A DNA stretch of 64,000 nucleotides. Source: Paraburkholderia phenazinium (GTDB taxonomy: Bacteria; Pseudomonadota; Gammaproteobacteria; Burkholderiales; Burkholderiaceae). Position 1 is the first letter of the stretch; each line of letters begins with the position of its first letter. The DNA is taken from positions 310,001-374,000 of the forward strand of contig NZ_FSRU01000001.1 of assembly GCF_900142845.1 (NCBI RefSeq). Reading direction: 5' to 3'. Position numbers and translations under genes: made by a program. This document shows positions 34,808-43,350 of this stretch, piece by piece. The notes below the pieces were generated by a model. It was not told the origin of the DNA. It ran no database searches and saw nothing but the letters and a program-made list of their open reading frames with translations.

Positions 34808-35812
34808 TCAGTAGACCATGACCATGCCGCCGATCGTCAGGCCCGCGCCCGAGCCGATGAGCATGATCGGGTCGCCGCGCTGCACGCGTCCACCCTTGAT
34901 CGCGTGATGCAGCGCGGACGGCAGCGACGCCGCGACCTGGTTGCCGAAGTCCGCCAGGATATCCACCGTGCGAGCGGCGTCGACACGCAGCCGTTTGGCG
35001 AGGTGGTCGAGCGCGAGGCGGCTGGCCTGATGCGGCACGACGAGACGCAGTTGATCGAGTGTGAGCGCGGCGCCGCCGAGCAGGTCGTTGACGAAGCGCG
35101 GCATCTCCCGCGATACGGTCTTGAAGAGGCGCGGTCCGTCCATATGGAACAGCGCCAGCGGATCGATGCTGCTGCTCAGGCGCCTCGGATGGTAGCGCGA
35201 GCCGCCGGCCTTAATGTGGCAATACTCCGCGCCCTCGGGATAGGTTTCGATGCGCGAGGCCAGGATGGACGAGCTTTCGCCCGGCGCGGCTTTGCGGATC
35301 ACGGCGGCTGCGGCGCCATCGCCGAAGATCGCCGATTCGCCGAGCGTCGACCAGTCCAGCGAGAACGTGGCGATATCGGCGGAGACGATCAGAACGTTGC
35401 GGTACCGGCCGCTTTCCACCAGATAGCTGAGCGTGTCGAGCCCCACCAGAAACGACAGGCAACTCGCGCCCATATCGAAGGCGGTAATCCGCTTCGCATC
35501 GCCGCCGCGCGCCGCCAGAATCAGCGCCGCGTTGTAGGGCAACGCCTGGTCCATGGTGGCGGACGCGGACACCAGGCAGTCAATGTCGCTCCAGCTCAGA
35601 TCGGCCTGCGCGAGCGCCGCTTCGCACGCTGCGACCGCAAGCGAAGCCGAGTTCTCATGCACCGTGCGATGACGCGTGCGCACACCGTATCGCTTGAAGA
35701 CCGTGCCGGCCGGCAGGCCGAAGCGCCGGTCGATTTCATCGCTCGTCAACACCTGTTCCGGTACGGCAACGCCGGTTCCGCAGATGCGGATATTGCGTCG
35801 ATGGTTCGTCAT
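34808..35812 (-). CDS. 3-oxoacyl-ACP synthase III (FabH-like ketosynthase)
   Basis: The 334-residue protein has the thiolase-fold triad of KAS III enzymes: Cys118 (FDMGASC), His261 (VPHQAS) and Asn291 (DFGNQVAASLP). It condenses or transfers an acyl-CoA/ACP unit. Placement beside an ATP-grasp ligase, rather than fatty-acid genes, argues for specialised metabolism. It overlaps the upstream regulator by ATGA. Confidence 0.9.
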   Translation of the reverse strand: MTNHRRNIRICGTGVAVPEQVLTSDEIDRRFGLPAGTVFKRYGVRTRHRTVHENSASLAVAACEAALAQADLSWSDIDCLVSASATMDQALPYNAALILAARGGDAKRITAFDMGASCLSFLVGLDTLSYLVESGRYRNVLIVSADIATFSLDWSTLGESAIFGDGAAAAVIRKAAPGESSSILASRIETYPEGAEYCHIKAGGSRYHPRRLSSSIDPLALFHMDGPRLFKTVSREMPRFVNDLLGGAALTLDQLRLVVPHQASRLALDHLAKRLRVDAARTVDILADFGNQVAASLPSALHHAIKGGRVQRGDPIMLIGSGAGLTIGGMVMVY

Positions 35813-36120
35813 ATCTGTTCCTCCGCATAGCGGACCGTGCTTGTAAGCGCTTCTAGCAACAGCGCTTTATTGACTGTGAGAAAGACCTCGCGGCCCTCCT
35901 TGCTGCTCTCGAGCAACCCCGCCGACTGCAGCACGCGAACGTGATGCAGCACGGCGGTACGGCTGAGCGGAAGCACGTCGGCGATCTGCTTGATCGTCAG
36001 CCGCTCGCCCGGCTCGAAGAACAGCAGGATGCGCTGCCGGTAGCTGTCGCCCAGCGCCGCAAAAACGGCGGCGAATTGCTCCCAGTCCGCGGGAATACTG
36101 TTGGCGTATGCGTTTCTCAT
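35809..36120 (-). CDS. ArsR-type winged-helix regulator
   Basis: The 103-residue protein is an ArsR/SmtB fold with HTH ERLTIKQIADVLPLSRTAVL. The wing lies near LLESSKEGREVFLTVNKALL. It has no obvious metal-binding cysteines, so the ligand is not a classical metal. It is the first gene of the biosynthetic operon and overlaps the ketosynthase start by four bases. The palindrome at 36118-36139 overlaps its own start codon, suggesting autoregulation and control of the whole operon. Confidence 0.85.
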   Translation of the reverse strand: MRNAYANSIPADWEQFAAVFAALGDSYRQRILLFFEPGERLTIKQIADVLPLSRTAVLHHVRVLQSAGLLESSKEGREVFLTVNKALLLEALTSTVRYAEEQI

Positions 36121-36139
36121 ATCTATAAATCTAGATATG
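36118..36139. promoter_or_regulatory. Inverted repeat overlapping the ArsR-type gene start
   Basis: CATATCTA (allowing the first base to be the start-codon complement) and TAGATATG form 8-bp arms with a 6-base spacer. The arms are AT-rich, as in many ArsR operators. Because it includes the start codon, the mRNA may have a very short leader. Confidence 0.6.
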
Positions 36140-36475
36140 TAGTTATTTTAGGTCAAGTTTTTATTAAGGGGAAATCTACCCGGTGGTGCAACGAGCCGTC
36201 CGGCCGTCTTTGCGAGTGCGACGCCTTACGAGGGTTTACTTACAGCAACAAGACGTAGAGGTGTCGCGTGCCGCAAACGGCGCGATAGGCGCGACAACAG
36301 CGCCGCGCCGGCCGGATCGAAGTGCTTATTGGCCGGATCGGCGTTAAGCCTTTGTCCGGGTTGTAACGGCGTTGTAAAACACGATCCTTCGCGGGTTGAT
36401 AGGGTGCGGGCATTGCATTTCACGGGCGCCAAAGCATTGGCGCCTGGGTTCGCAATACTCACGAAGGAGAAACGT
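36140..36475. other. Divergent intergenic region
   Basis: About 340 bases lie between the ArsR-type gene and the Gly-rich lipoprotein gene. It has a probable promoter region in the AT-rich DNA at 36140-36175. No further gene is supported. Confidence 0.5.
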
Positions 36476-36667
36476 ATGAGAAAGTTCGCGATAGTGGCGG
36501 TCCTGGCGGCGCTGACCGCAACATTGAGCGGTTGCTGGTGGGGACCGGGTTGGGGCGGGCCCGGTGGTCCTGGCGGGGGCGGCCCTGGCGGAGGCGGTCC
36601 TGGTGGTCCGGGCGGCGATGGGCCACACGGCTCGATCACGGTCCCCGCTCACGTTGCTCAGGGCTGA
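36476..36667 (+). CDS. Small glycine-rich lipoprotein
   Basis: This 63-residue precursor begins MRKFAIVAVLAALTATLSGC with a lipobox (LSGC), so it should be anchored by lipid to the membrane. The mature part is dominated by GGPGG repeats (about residues 25-48), followed by a short polar end. An excellent ribosome-binding site (AAGGAGAA) precedes it. Similar small Gly-rich lipoproteins occur in related bacteria, but I know no function. Confidence 0.75.
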   Translation: MRKFAIVAVLAALTATLSGCWWGPGWGGPGGPGGGGPGGGGPGGPGGDGPHGSITVPAHVAQG

Positions 36668-36750
36668 TGCCTGGCGATGGCTTGCGACGGCATTGCATCC
36701 GCCGGCAAGCTTGCGTTAAGCACATGCCCGCGTCATGACCGCGCGCCCCT

Positions 36751-36789
36751 TGACGTGTCGTTCGGTGCCTGAAGCAGAACGACACGTCA
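36751..36789. terminator. Terminator-like inverted repeat
   Basis: Perfect 13-bp arms (TGACGTGTCGTTC / GAACGACACGTCA) with a 13-base loop lie between the convergent lipoprotein and OmpA genes. Confidence 0.65.
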
Positions 36790-36819
36790 CGGAACCCAAG
36801 CCTTCAGCACAATGCGTGA

Positions 36820-37533
36820 CTAACCGCGCACATACGTCACGATCTCCACGCGACGATCCGGTTGAAGACAGCGGACCAGATCCGCGTTGTCCGTAGTTCC
36901 ACATTGCGTCACCGGATCCTGGCTGCCGAGTCCTTCGGCGCGAATCTTGTCCGCCGGCACGCCTTGCTGGACCAGCACCGCTTTCACAGCCTCAGCGCGG
37001 CGCCGCGACAAATCCAGGTTATAGCCGTCGGACCCGAGGCGGTCGGTGTAGCCGCGCACCTCGACGTGACCGAACGGACTGGCGCGCAGGCGTGCGGCGA
37101 TTTGCGCGAGGTCAGACAGGCCGGCGGGACGGATGTCGTTGATGTCGCCCCGGTCAAAAGGAAACAGCGCGTCCGCCGACAGACGCTCGACGCGTGGCGG
37201 TGGCGGCGCTTCTAGCGCGGGTTGAACCTGAGCCGGATAGGCGCCGTACACCACCGGTCCTTGCACCACCCAGTCGCCGGGCACCCACACGTAGCGGCCG
37301 TGAGCCCACGCCCAATAGCCGTGATGCCACATGTGCCCAGGGCGGGGCGGCGGAACATGCTCATAAACAGGCCCAGGAACAGGAACGAGCACGGCTTGCG
37401 CGAAGGCTGCCGGCGCTGCCGCGACGAGGACAGCAGCAGCGGCGATCCTGCGCAAGAGCGTGCGTGACCGCGATGCGCGATTGCGTGACGAGAGCGAGTG
37501 GTGTTCGACCGATTGTGATTGTAGGAACGTCAT
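36820..37533 (-). CDS. OmpA-family outer-membrane protein with YXWXXG-type segment
   Basis: The 237-residue protein has a signal peptide (AAAAVLVAAAPAAFA), a central segment rich in Tyr/Trp/His (HGYWAWAHGRYVWVPGDWVV) as in YXWXXGXW proteins, and a C-terminal OmpA peptidoglycan-binding domain (FPFDRGDINDIRPAG; GHVEVRGYTDRLGSDGYNLD; RRAEAVKAVLVQQGVP). It likely tethers the envelope. The start is preceded by GGAG. Convergent with the lipoprotein gene. Confidence 0.87.
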   Translation of the reverse strand: MTFLQSQSVEHHSLSSRNRASRSRTLLRRIAAAAVLVAAAPAAFAQAVLVPVPGPVYEHVPPPRPGHMWHHGYWAWAHGRYVWVPGDWVVQGPVVYGAYPAQVQPALEAPPPPRVERLSADALFPFDRGDINDIRPAGLSDLAQIAARLRASPFGHVEVRGYTDRLGSDGYNLDLSRRRAEAVKAVLVQQGVPADKIRAEGLGSQDPVTQCGTTDNADLVRCLQPDRRVEIVTYVRG

Positions 37534-37761
37534 CAGGACAACTCCAGATTGTTATGGGCCGCCATGAGTGGGGGAGGCACATGCGCATTCTAGAAAGAGC
37601 GCATATAACAAGCTCTCTCGGTTTGTAACGAGACGTGTGTGCCGTTACGTGTTTGTGATTTAACGCCTGGGCTCACCACGAATGAATTGAAAACAATGGT
37701 TAAACGCGCTTAAACGGCTGTGTTGAGCGGCGCGTTCTTGTCGATCACGCTGGATCGATGA

Positions 37762-37878
37762 AGGTGAGGAGATTCGGGAGCAGGATCAGGCCAGGCACAC
37801 ATTGCGTTGCATAGCGGATGGCTTACCTGGGAATGCAGAATAACGGGCGGTGGACTTCGAAGGTGAGATTATTCGGGA
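37762..37878 (+). repeat. Two dispersed iteron-like sites
   Basis: AGGTGAGGAGATTCGGGA (37762-37779) and AGGTGAGATTATTCGGGA (37861-37878), both in plus orientation, are 99 bases apart in the divergent region upstream of a putative DNA-binding gene. Confidence 0.85.
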
Positions 37879-38086
37879 GCTGCGCGTCGTGACGAACAGG
37901 TGCGCTCACGCATCTGCATGGTGTTCACCTTTTGTCTATCGTAGGTGAGGGGCATGCTGCATTCGCGTATCACCTTCTCAACCGGGCCGCAGCGTGTTCA
38001 TCGGTCCGTGAGCGGAAGTCTGCACATGCTTGACTCCTGCGTCATAACGCCAGGCATTTCAACGACTTGCCTTGCTTGCCCGCAAG

Positions 38087-38121
38087 TTATACACACCCTT
38101 GCGAACAGAATCTGTGGACAA
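38087..38121. promoter_or_regulatory. DnaA-box pair
   Basis: TTATACACA (38087-38095) fits the DnaA consensus TTWTNCACA, and TGTGGACAA (38113-38121) is one mismatch from the inverted box. They lie 94 bases before the putative DNA-binding gene and downstream of the two iteron-like sites. Confidence 0.6.
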
Positions 38122-38214
38122 CTCGTCCATTCGGCCGTGGCTCGCCGCGCAGCAGGAGAAACGGGCCAAACGATATATACTGTTTTTAGTATTTCCCACT
38201 CGGAGATGATGACC

Positions 38215-38676
38215 ATGGCCGCACCCAGCACCAGAAAGGCAGCAAAGAAAGCTGTTTCATCGCCTGCTAGCTCGAACGGCACTGCCGTGGCCGCCGGCGC
38301 GCCGGCTGAGGCACCGCGGAAGAAAGCGGTGACGGCCAAAGCGGCCCGGCCGACCACACCGCGCGCGAAGCGTGGCAGCCCGGTGGAAGCCGAACCGGTC
38401 AGCGTGGCCGCCGAGCACAAGCCGAAGCGCGTGAAGAAGGAGAAGGTTGTCCGCGACAGCTTCACCATGCCGAAACCCGATTACGAGAAACTCGGGGAGC
38501 TGAAGGCGAAATGCCTGAGCGCAGGCGTAGCCGTGAAAAAGAGTGAGTTGCTGCGAGCCGGTCTGCTGCTGCTCGAAGCGGCGCCGCTTGCCCAGTTGCT
38601 CGAAGCGATTGCCGCGGTCGAGACGGTCAAGACGGGGCGGCCGGCTAAACCGTCGCATCAGACCGCGGCTCACTAA
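38215..38676 (+). CDS. Lys/Ala-rich DNA-binding-like protein
   Basis: The 153-residue protein has an N-terminal half that is a histone H1-like disordered tail (AAKKAVSSPASS, EAPRKKAVTAKAARPTTPRAK) with many Lys, Ala and Pro. The C-terminal part (VVRDSFTMPKPDYEKLGELK, VKKSELLRAGLLLLEAA) looks like a ribbon-helix-helix-type domain. A nucleoid- or regulator-type role is likely. The start is the ATG at 38215, with CGGAG upstream. Two earlier ATGs overlap. Confidence 0.65.
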   Translation: MAAPSTRKAAKKAVSSPASSNGTAVAAGAPAEAPRKKAVTAKAARPTTPRAKRGSPVEAEPVSVAAEHKPKRVKKEKVVRDSFTMPKPDYEKLGELKAKCLSAGVAVKKSELLRAGLLLLEAAPLAQLLEAIAAVETVKTGRPAKPSHQTAAH

Positions 38677-38794
38677 ACGGCGCGAGGCCGCGCCACAGCA
38701 CGCCAAGCTGCGACGGGTTGCGCGGCGTCATCAGCAGCGGTGGATGTGGCCGCCGCGAGTTTGAGTCGCCCGGTTGTATCGCTGCGCTTGCCAA

Positions 38795-39190
38795 AGGTGA
38801 GTCTTTTCGGGAGCTTGAGCCATGCAGAGGCGCTCGCCTCTATTCGCTCGGCACGCCCGATGCGACGCTGGCATCGCGAACGCTAATGTGTCGAATCACA
38901 CTGCAAACAAAGACGACGCGCGTATCGCTCAGGGAAAGGTGAGTACTTTCGGGAGCGCGAACGCGGCGGCGAATAATGCCGAATGTGGCGATGAAAAGAC
39001 GGGCGTCACGATCGCGAAGTGCAGGGCATTTTTGTTGACCCGCCACGGCTGTTTCCGCGAAAACAGTATACAGGGTCGCGTTTTATGCTTGCGTGTCGCA
39101 TAGCGCGATCAGCGCGGCTGAGGTTGCGTCACGTACGCACGTTGGACGCGAGCCCGGGTGCGGGCTCGTGATAGGTGAGAGTTTTCGGGA
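38795..39190 (+). repeat. Three dispersed iteron-like sites
   Basis: AGGTGAGTCTTTTCGGGA (38795-38812), AGGTGAGTACTTTCGGGA (38937-38954) and AGGTGAGAGTTTTCGGGA (39173-39190), all in plus orientation, occupy the 540-base gap between the DNA-binding-like gene and the SDR gene. A GC hairpin (CGAGCCCG/CGGGCTCG, 39149-39168) precedes the last one. No gene is supported in this gap. Confidence 0.85.
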
Positions 39191-39216
39191 GTCGAACGCC
39201 GTGGACCTGAGGTGAG

Positions 39217-39972
39217 TCAACCGCGCTGCGTCAACTCACGGATGTCCGCGACGGGTACCTCGCCGAAGACGTCGCTCAATGCGAAGTCGACCAACTGAAT
39301 AGCGCACTGCTCCGGCGAAACGAGTTGCCCATTGCGTTTGAGTTCTTCGAACTTCTCGCGCAACGGAAATTGTTCTTTACCGCTGCTGCGAATCTCTGCC
39401 TGCATGTTGGTGTCGACGACGCCCGGCGCCACGCTGCAAATACGCAGCGCGCGGTTGGCATCGAGGACGACAGCCCGCGCATGGTGATCGAGCGCGGCCT
39501 TGGTCGCGCAATAGAGGCTCCAACCGGGGTAGGCATTGCGACCCGCGCCGCTCGAGATGTGCACGATGCGCCGGTCGTTCGCGGAAGTGCTGGCCGTGGC
39601 GACGGCGCTCGCCAGCATCAACGGCGTCGCCACGTTCAGGCTGACCGCGCTCGCGATGGCAATCGCGTCCTGCGATTCGAGCGGGCCGATCGGCTGCACC
39701 ATGCCCGCGTTGTTGAACAACAGCACGCTATGCGCACCGTCGACGAAGCGGCTCAACGCGTCGCCCGCGATCCATTGTGCGACGCGCGCCGGATCGGCAA
39801 GGTCCAGCTCGACTTCTTCGAGTGTTTGGGGATACCGCTGTGCGAGCGTGTTGTTGCGTGAGCGCGAGAGCGCCAGCACGGCAATGTTGCGCGACAGCAG
39901 TTGTTCCGCGAGGGCAGCGCCGAGGCCGCGCGTATGGCCGGTAACGATGGCGCGAGTGATGGGTGAAGTCAT
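39217..39972 (-). CDS. Short-chain dehydrogenase/reductase
   Basis: The 251-residue protein has the SDR dinucleotide motif TGHTRGLG, the NNAG motif (LLFNNAGM), and catalytic Ser...Tyr-x3-Lys (ISSGAGRNAY, then YCATK). The substrate is unknown. Its length and position of motifs are standard for classical SDRs. Gene order gives no pathway. Confidence 0.9.
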   Translation of the reverse strand: MTSPITRAIVTGHTRGLGAALAEQLLSRNIAVLALSRSRNNTLAQRYPQTLEEVELDLADPARVAQWIAGDALSRFVDGAHSVLLFNNAGMVQPIGPLESQDAIAIASAVSLNVATPLMLASAVATASTSANDRRIVHISSGAGRNAYPGWSLYCATKAALDHHARAVVLDANRALRICSVAPGVVDTNMQAEIRSSGKEQFPLREKFEELKRNGQLVSPEQCAIQLVDFALSDVFGEVPVADIRELTQRG

Positions 39973-40046
39973 GAGGGTCGACAGAGAGGGCAGATAAGAG
40001 CGCGTATTTTCTCACGAGGCACGTTGCGTCTGCAGCCGCGCGCCCC

Positions 40047-41006
40047 TCACGCCGAGCGGAAGCGCTCCCGGTACTGCGCCGGCGTCGTGCCGATGCGCCG
40101 CACGAACACGATGCGCATGCGGTCGGCGGTGCCGAAGCCGCAGTCGTAGGCGATCGCCTTGAGCGCGGCGGTACTGCTCTCCAGCCACTTGCGGGCCGCG
40201 TCCACTCGCGCGCGTTCGACGAACTCGTGCGGCGTCACACCGGTTTCTTCCACGAAGACCCGGGCGAAATTGCGCGCGCTCATGGCGGCGACATCCGCGA
40301 GCTGCTTCACCGTGAAGCGCTCGCCGATGTGTTCCATCACATGCGCCTGTACTTTCGCCACCGCCGACGTCTCATCCGCAGGGGCGGTCAGATAAGGGCT
40401 GAACTGCGACTGGCCGCCCTGACGCTGCGCGAAGACGACTAGCCGCTTCGCGACCGCAAGCGCGGTGCGCGGCCCATGATCTTCGGCGACGAGCGCGAGC
40501 GACAGATCGATCCCGGCCGTCACCCCTGCGGACGTGACGAGCCGCTCGTCGCGCAGATAGATGCGGTCGAAGTCGACCCGCGCGAGCGGAAACTGCGTGG
40601 CCAGTTGCTCGGCGTGTTGCCAGTGGGTCGTGACGTTGCGTTCGTCGAGCAGACCCGCGTGGCCGAGTGCAAATGCGCCGGTGCAGATCGACCCATAGCG
40701 TTTGCAACGCGAGGCGACGGTGGTGAGCCAGCGCGTCAGTCGCGGGTCGGGCGCGCTTTCCGGCAGCGCGGGGCCGCCGGCTACCAGCGCGAGATCGAAG
40801 TCGCGCCGGGTTCCTTCGAACGTATCGTCGGCGACGAGCGCCATGCCATTGGAGGCGCGCAATGCGCCCGGCTCCGCGCTGAGCAAGGTCACTTCGTAGT
40901 GCGCGGCGCGGGGCAGAAACTGATTGGCTTCCGAAAAGACATCCACCGGTCCTGCGACGTCGAGCGCTTGCACCCCGGGAAAAATCGCAACAGCGACGGT
41001 TGGCAT
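40047..41006 (-). CDS. GlxA-family transcriptional regulator
   Basis: The 319-residue protein has an N-terminal DJ-1/PfpI-like domain (VAVAIFPGVQALDVAGPVDV, with the nucleophile-elbow segment YGSICTGAFALGHAGLL) and a C-terminal AraC-type HTH (ERFTVKQLADVAAMSARNFA; GTTPAQYRERF). GlxA-like regulators often control small-molecule catabolism. No obvious target gene is nearby. Confidence 0.92.
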   Translation of the reverse strand: MPTVAVAIFPGVQALDVAGPVDVFSEANQFLPRAAHYEVTLLSAEPGALRASNGMALVADDTFEGTRRDFDLALVAGGPALPESAPDPRLTRWLTTVASRCKRYGSICTGAFALGHAGLLDERNVTTHWQHAEQLATQFPLARVDFDRIYLRDERLVTSAGVTAGIDLSLALVAEDHGPRTALAVAKRLVVFAQRQGGQSQFSPYLTAPADETSAVAKVQAHVMEHIGERFTVKQLADVAAMSARNFARVFVEETGVTPHEFVERARVDAARKWLESSTAALKAIAYDCGFGTADRMRIVFVRRIGTTPAQYRERFRSA

Positions 41007-41032
41007 CGAATGACCTCAGTGAGATTGGGAAA

Positions 41033-41277
41033 AGGTGAGGATTTCCAGGGAGTCGATTTTTTCACGCAAAGGTGATCGGTCTGATGACGCGGCACTCACG
41101 TGTCGTGATCTCCCGGATAGTCTCACCTTTGTGTGCGTCGCGATGATGATCATAAACGCCAGGCGGTCTCGGCGATGTGTCGCAAAGCATGCAGACGGTG
41201 CCTCGATTTGTGACTTATGGTGCGCCGGGTGTTGCGGTTCACATCACCTGCCATGCCAAAGGTGAGGCTTTTCGGGA
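41033..41277. repeat. Three dispersed iteron-like sites, mixed orientation
   Basis: AGGTGAGGATTTCCAGGG (41033-41050, plus, CCAGG variant), TCCCGGATAGTCTCACCT (41111-41128, minus orientation) and AGGTGAGGCTTTTCGGGA (41260-41277, plus). They fill the 300-base gap between the regulator and the antiporter. No gene is seen in this gap. Confidence 0.85.
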
Positions 41278-41312
41278 GGCATGCTTGCATGCCGATTCCG
41301 ACCGTCACGGCA

Positions 41313-42899
41313 TCACCCGCGTCCATGCTGCGCGGCAATCTCCTGGAGATCGAGGTCGTATTCGAGGATGGTGAGCAGCTCGTCGTCGATCTGCCCCGAT
41401 CGATGCATCCGCAACAACTCCGTGCGTCCCGCGGCGACGGCTGCCAACACGACGTCGAAGTGGGCGGCGCGCTCGTTGGCTGGGAAGGCGGCTTCGAGTT
41501 GATAGGCCTCGGTGATGCGTGCGCGGTAAGTGTATTGCTCGAGCAGGCGTGGATGGATCACGCTGCCGTCCGGACCGTGGACGAGCGGCTGGATCGCGGC
41601 GAGCTGAGCCGCTTCGAGACGCGCCCACGCTTGCGGCTCGGTCAACAGACGATCACTGGGTTCGGCCACATGAGCGGGCTGGACCCAACGGATCAGCGGA
41701 CCGATCGTCGTGCCCTGACCGAGGACGGTCACCAGAATCACGGCAAAGGCGGCGACGAGAATCAGGTCGCGGCCGGGCATCGCATCGGGCAACGACAACG
41801 CAATGGCGAGTGTGACGACGCCACGCATGCCGGCCCAACTCGTGACGGTCGCGGAGCGCCAGTCGGGTGCGGCGCTGCTGCGTCGCATGAGCTTGCATAG
41901 CGCGCCGTTCAACGCTTCGACACTGAAGACCCACACGAAACGCGAAACGAGGACGGCTGCCAGCACGGCCGCCACCGCCGGCGCGAAGGCGGTCAACGCG
42001 TCGCCCACTCCGCCGAGGCGAACGATCACGCCACGCAGCGACAAGCCGATCAGGATGAACACCAGCGCTTCCATCAGAAAGATCACGACTTGCCAGAAGG
42101 CCGTGCCGCGCGTGCGCACCGCAGCTGGGAAGACTTCGTGCTGATACCAGCCGAGCATCATGCCGCAACTGACGGTAGCGATCACGCCGGAGACGTCGAG
42201 CATCTCGCCGACGATATAGCTGATCCACGCGGCCAGCACCGATGCCGTGATCATCAGATAAGCGTCGTCGAGATACTGGAGCAGCTTCACGACCAGAAAG
42301 CCGAGCGCGACACCCACGGCCACGCCGCCTAACGCCAGGACCGCGAAGCTTGCTACTGCATGTCCGGTGCTGAAGGCGCCAGTCAACGCCGCCGCGACCG
42401 CGAAGCGAAACAGCACGAGCCCAGCCGCGTCGTTCAACAGGCTCTCGCCTTCGAGCAGCACCATCAGGCGCCGGGGCAGCGCGACGCGTTCGAGCACGGC
42501 CTTGGCGGCCACCGCATCCGGCGGCGAGACGATCGCGCCGAGCGCGAAGCATGCGCCCCACGGCAGGCCGGGCACGACCTCATGCGCGACCACGCCGACC
42601 ACCAGCGTCGTGAAGGCGACCGCGCCGATCGCAAGCAGCAGGATGCCGCCGAGGTTGCGCTTGAATTCGACCCAGACGGAGAAGTAAGCGCCGTCCATCA
42701 GGAGGGGCGGCAGGAACACGATCAGCACGAGCGCGGGATCGAGCGTGACGGTTGGCAGGCCGGGCACGAAGGCCATCGCAGCGCCACCGATCAGCAAAGC
42801 CGCGGCGGGCGGCAAGCGCAGGCGCTTCGCGAGGAGTTGCAGCCCGATCATCGCGATGAGCGACAGCAGGACGAGTTTGAAGGCCACAACGGAGGACAT
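41313..42899 (-). CDS. Na+/H+ antiporter, CPA1 family
   Basis: The 528-residue inner-membrane protein has about 12 transmembrane helices. Family-type features are GAIVSPPDAVAAKAVLERV and EGESLLNDAAGLVLFRFAVA (the ND-containing ion-binding region), and WAGMRGVVTLAIALSLPDA. The C-terminal cytoplasmic tail is about 110 residues. It exports Na+ or K+ for protons. Confidence 0.92.
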   Translation of the reverse strand: MSSVVAFKLVLLSLIAMIGLQLLAKRLRLPPAAALLIGGAAMAFVPGLPTVTLDPALVLIVFLPPLLMDGAYFSVWVEFKRNLGGILLLAIGAVAFTTLVVGVVAHEVVPGLPWGACFALGAIVSPPDAVAAKAVLERVALPRRLMVLLEGESLLNDAAGLVLFRFAVAAALTGAFSTGHAVASFAVLALGGVAVGVALGFLVVKLLQYLDDAYLMITASVLAAWISYIVGEMLDVSGVIATVSCGMMLGWYQHEVFPAAVRTRGTAFWQVVIFLMEALVFILIGLSLRGVIVRLGGVGDALTAFAPAVAAVLAAVLVSRFVWVFSVEALNGALCKLMRRSSAAPDWRSATVTSWAGMRGVVTLAIALSLPDAMPGRDLILVAAFAVILVTVLGQGTTIGPLIRWVQPAHVAEPSDRLLTEPQAWARLEAAQLAAIQPLVHGPDGSVIHPRLLEQYTYRARITEAYQLEAAFPANERAAHFDVVLAAVAAGRTELLRMHRSGQIDDELLTILEYDLDLQEIAAQHGRG

Positions 42900-42998
42900 A
42901 GGGCGGTCTCGGTGAGTTCACTTCATGCGGTGGAACTGGGTTTCTACCATATGGCGGGGGTGGGTGGATGTGTTTGGGTTTTGTGTGGACGCAAGAAC

Positions 42999-43024
42999 GT
43001 CCGAACTTTAGGAATTGTCCGATA
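42999..43024 (+). promoter_or_regulatory. Duplicated 5' element, copy 1
   Basis: GTCCGAACTTTAGGAATTG and the TCCGATA after it are almost identical to 44321-44347 before the YD-repeat gene. It lies about 70 bases upstream of the 81-aa ORF. Confidence 0.6.
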
Positions 43025-43094
43025 TCGAGCTTTCTCAATCTCATTAAAAGTTGCTACGCCCGTCGTCGGCTAAACGAAAAATTAAAGGAGAGAG

Positions 43095-43340
43095 ATGAAA
43101 GCGTGGAAGCCTTTTAGGAGATTCTCGGCCGGAATTGGCCGCCTGGTTCTCGCGTCTGGCTTGCTGATGTCTGTTGCTTACACCAATGCTGCGACAGAAG
43201 ACCAATGCATGCAGCTATTTGCTAAATCCCAAGGAGTTCCAGGTACCCCGATGTGCGCAGCGCTGACTGGTGGCACTATGGCCCTGACAGACGGTCCAGA
43301 AGATCCCTACAACCAAATCAATTCGGACCAAGATTGTTAG
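43095..43340 (+). CDS. Small secreted protein resembling the N-terminus of the YD-repeat toxin
   Basis: The 81-residue precursor begins MKAWKPFRRFSAGIGRLVLA with a signal peptide cleaved near NAATEDQ. Its mature segment CMQLFAKSQGVPGTPMC parallels CNALYAATGAVPGSPTC at the mature N-terminus of the toxin encoded at 44413. An AGGAGAGAG ribosome-binding site precedes it. It is best seen as a truncated paralogue or a leftover of a second toxin copy, although a stand-alone secreted function is possible. Confidence 0.6.
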   Translation: MKAWKPFRRFSAGIGRLVLASGLLMSVAYTNAATEDQCMQLFAKSQGVPGTPMCAALTGGTMALTDGPEDPYNQINSDQDC

Positions 43341-43350
43341 GGAGCGTACG

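Noticed and set aside
37944..37961. AGGTGAGGGGCATGCTGC half-site
   Set aside because: Only the GGTGAG half matches. The CGGGA half is missing.
39056..39075. AACAGTATACAGG segment as a LexA box
   Set aside because: It does not have CTGT-N8-ACAG spacing.
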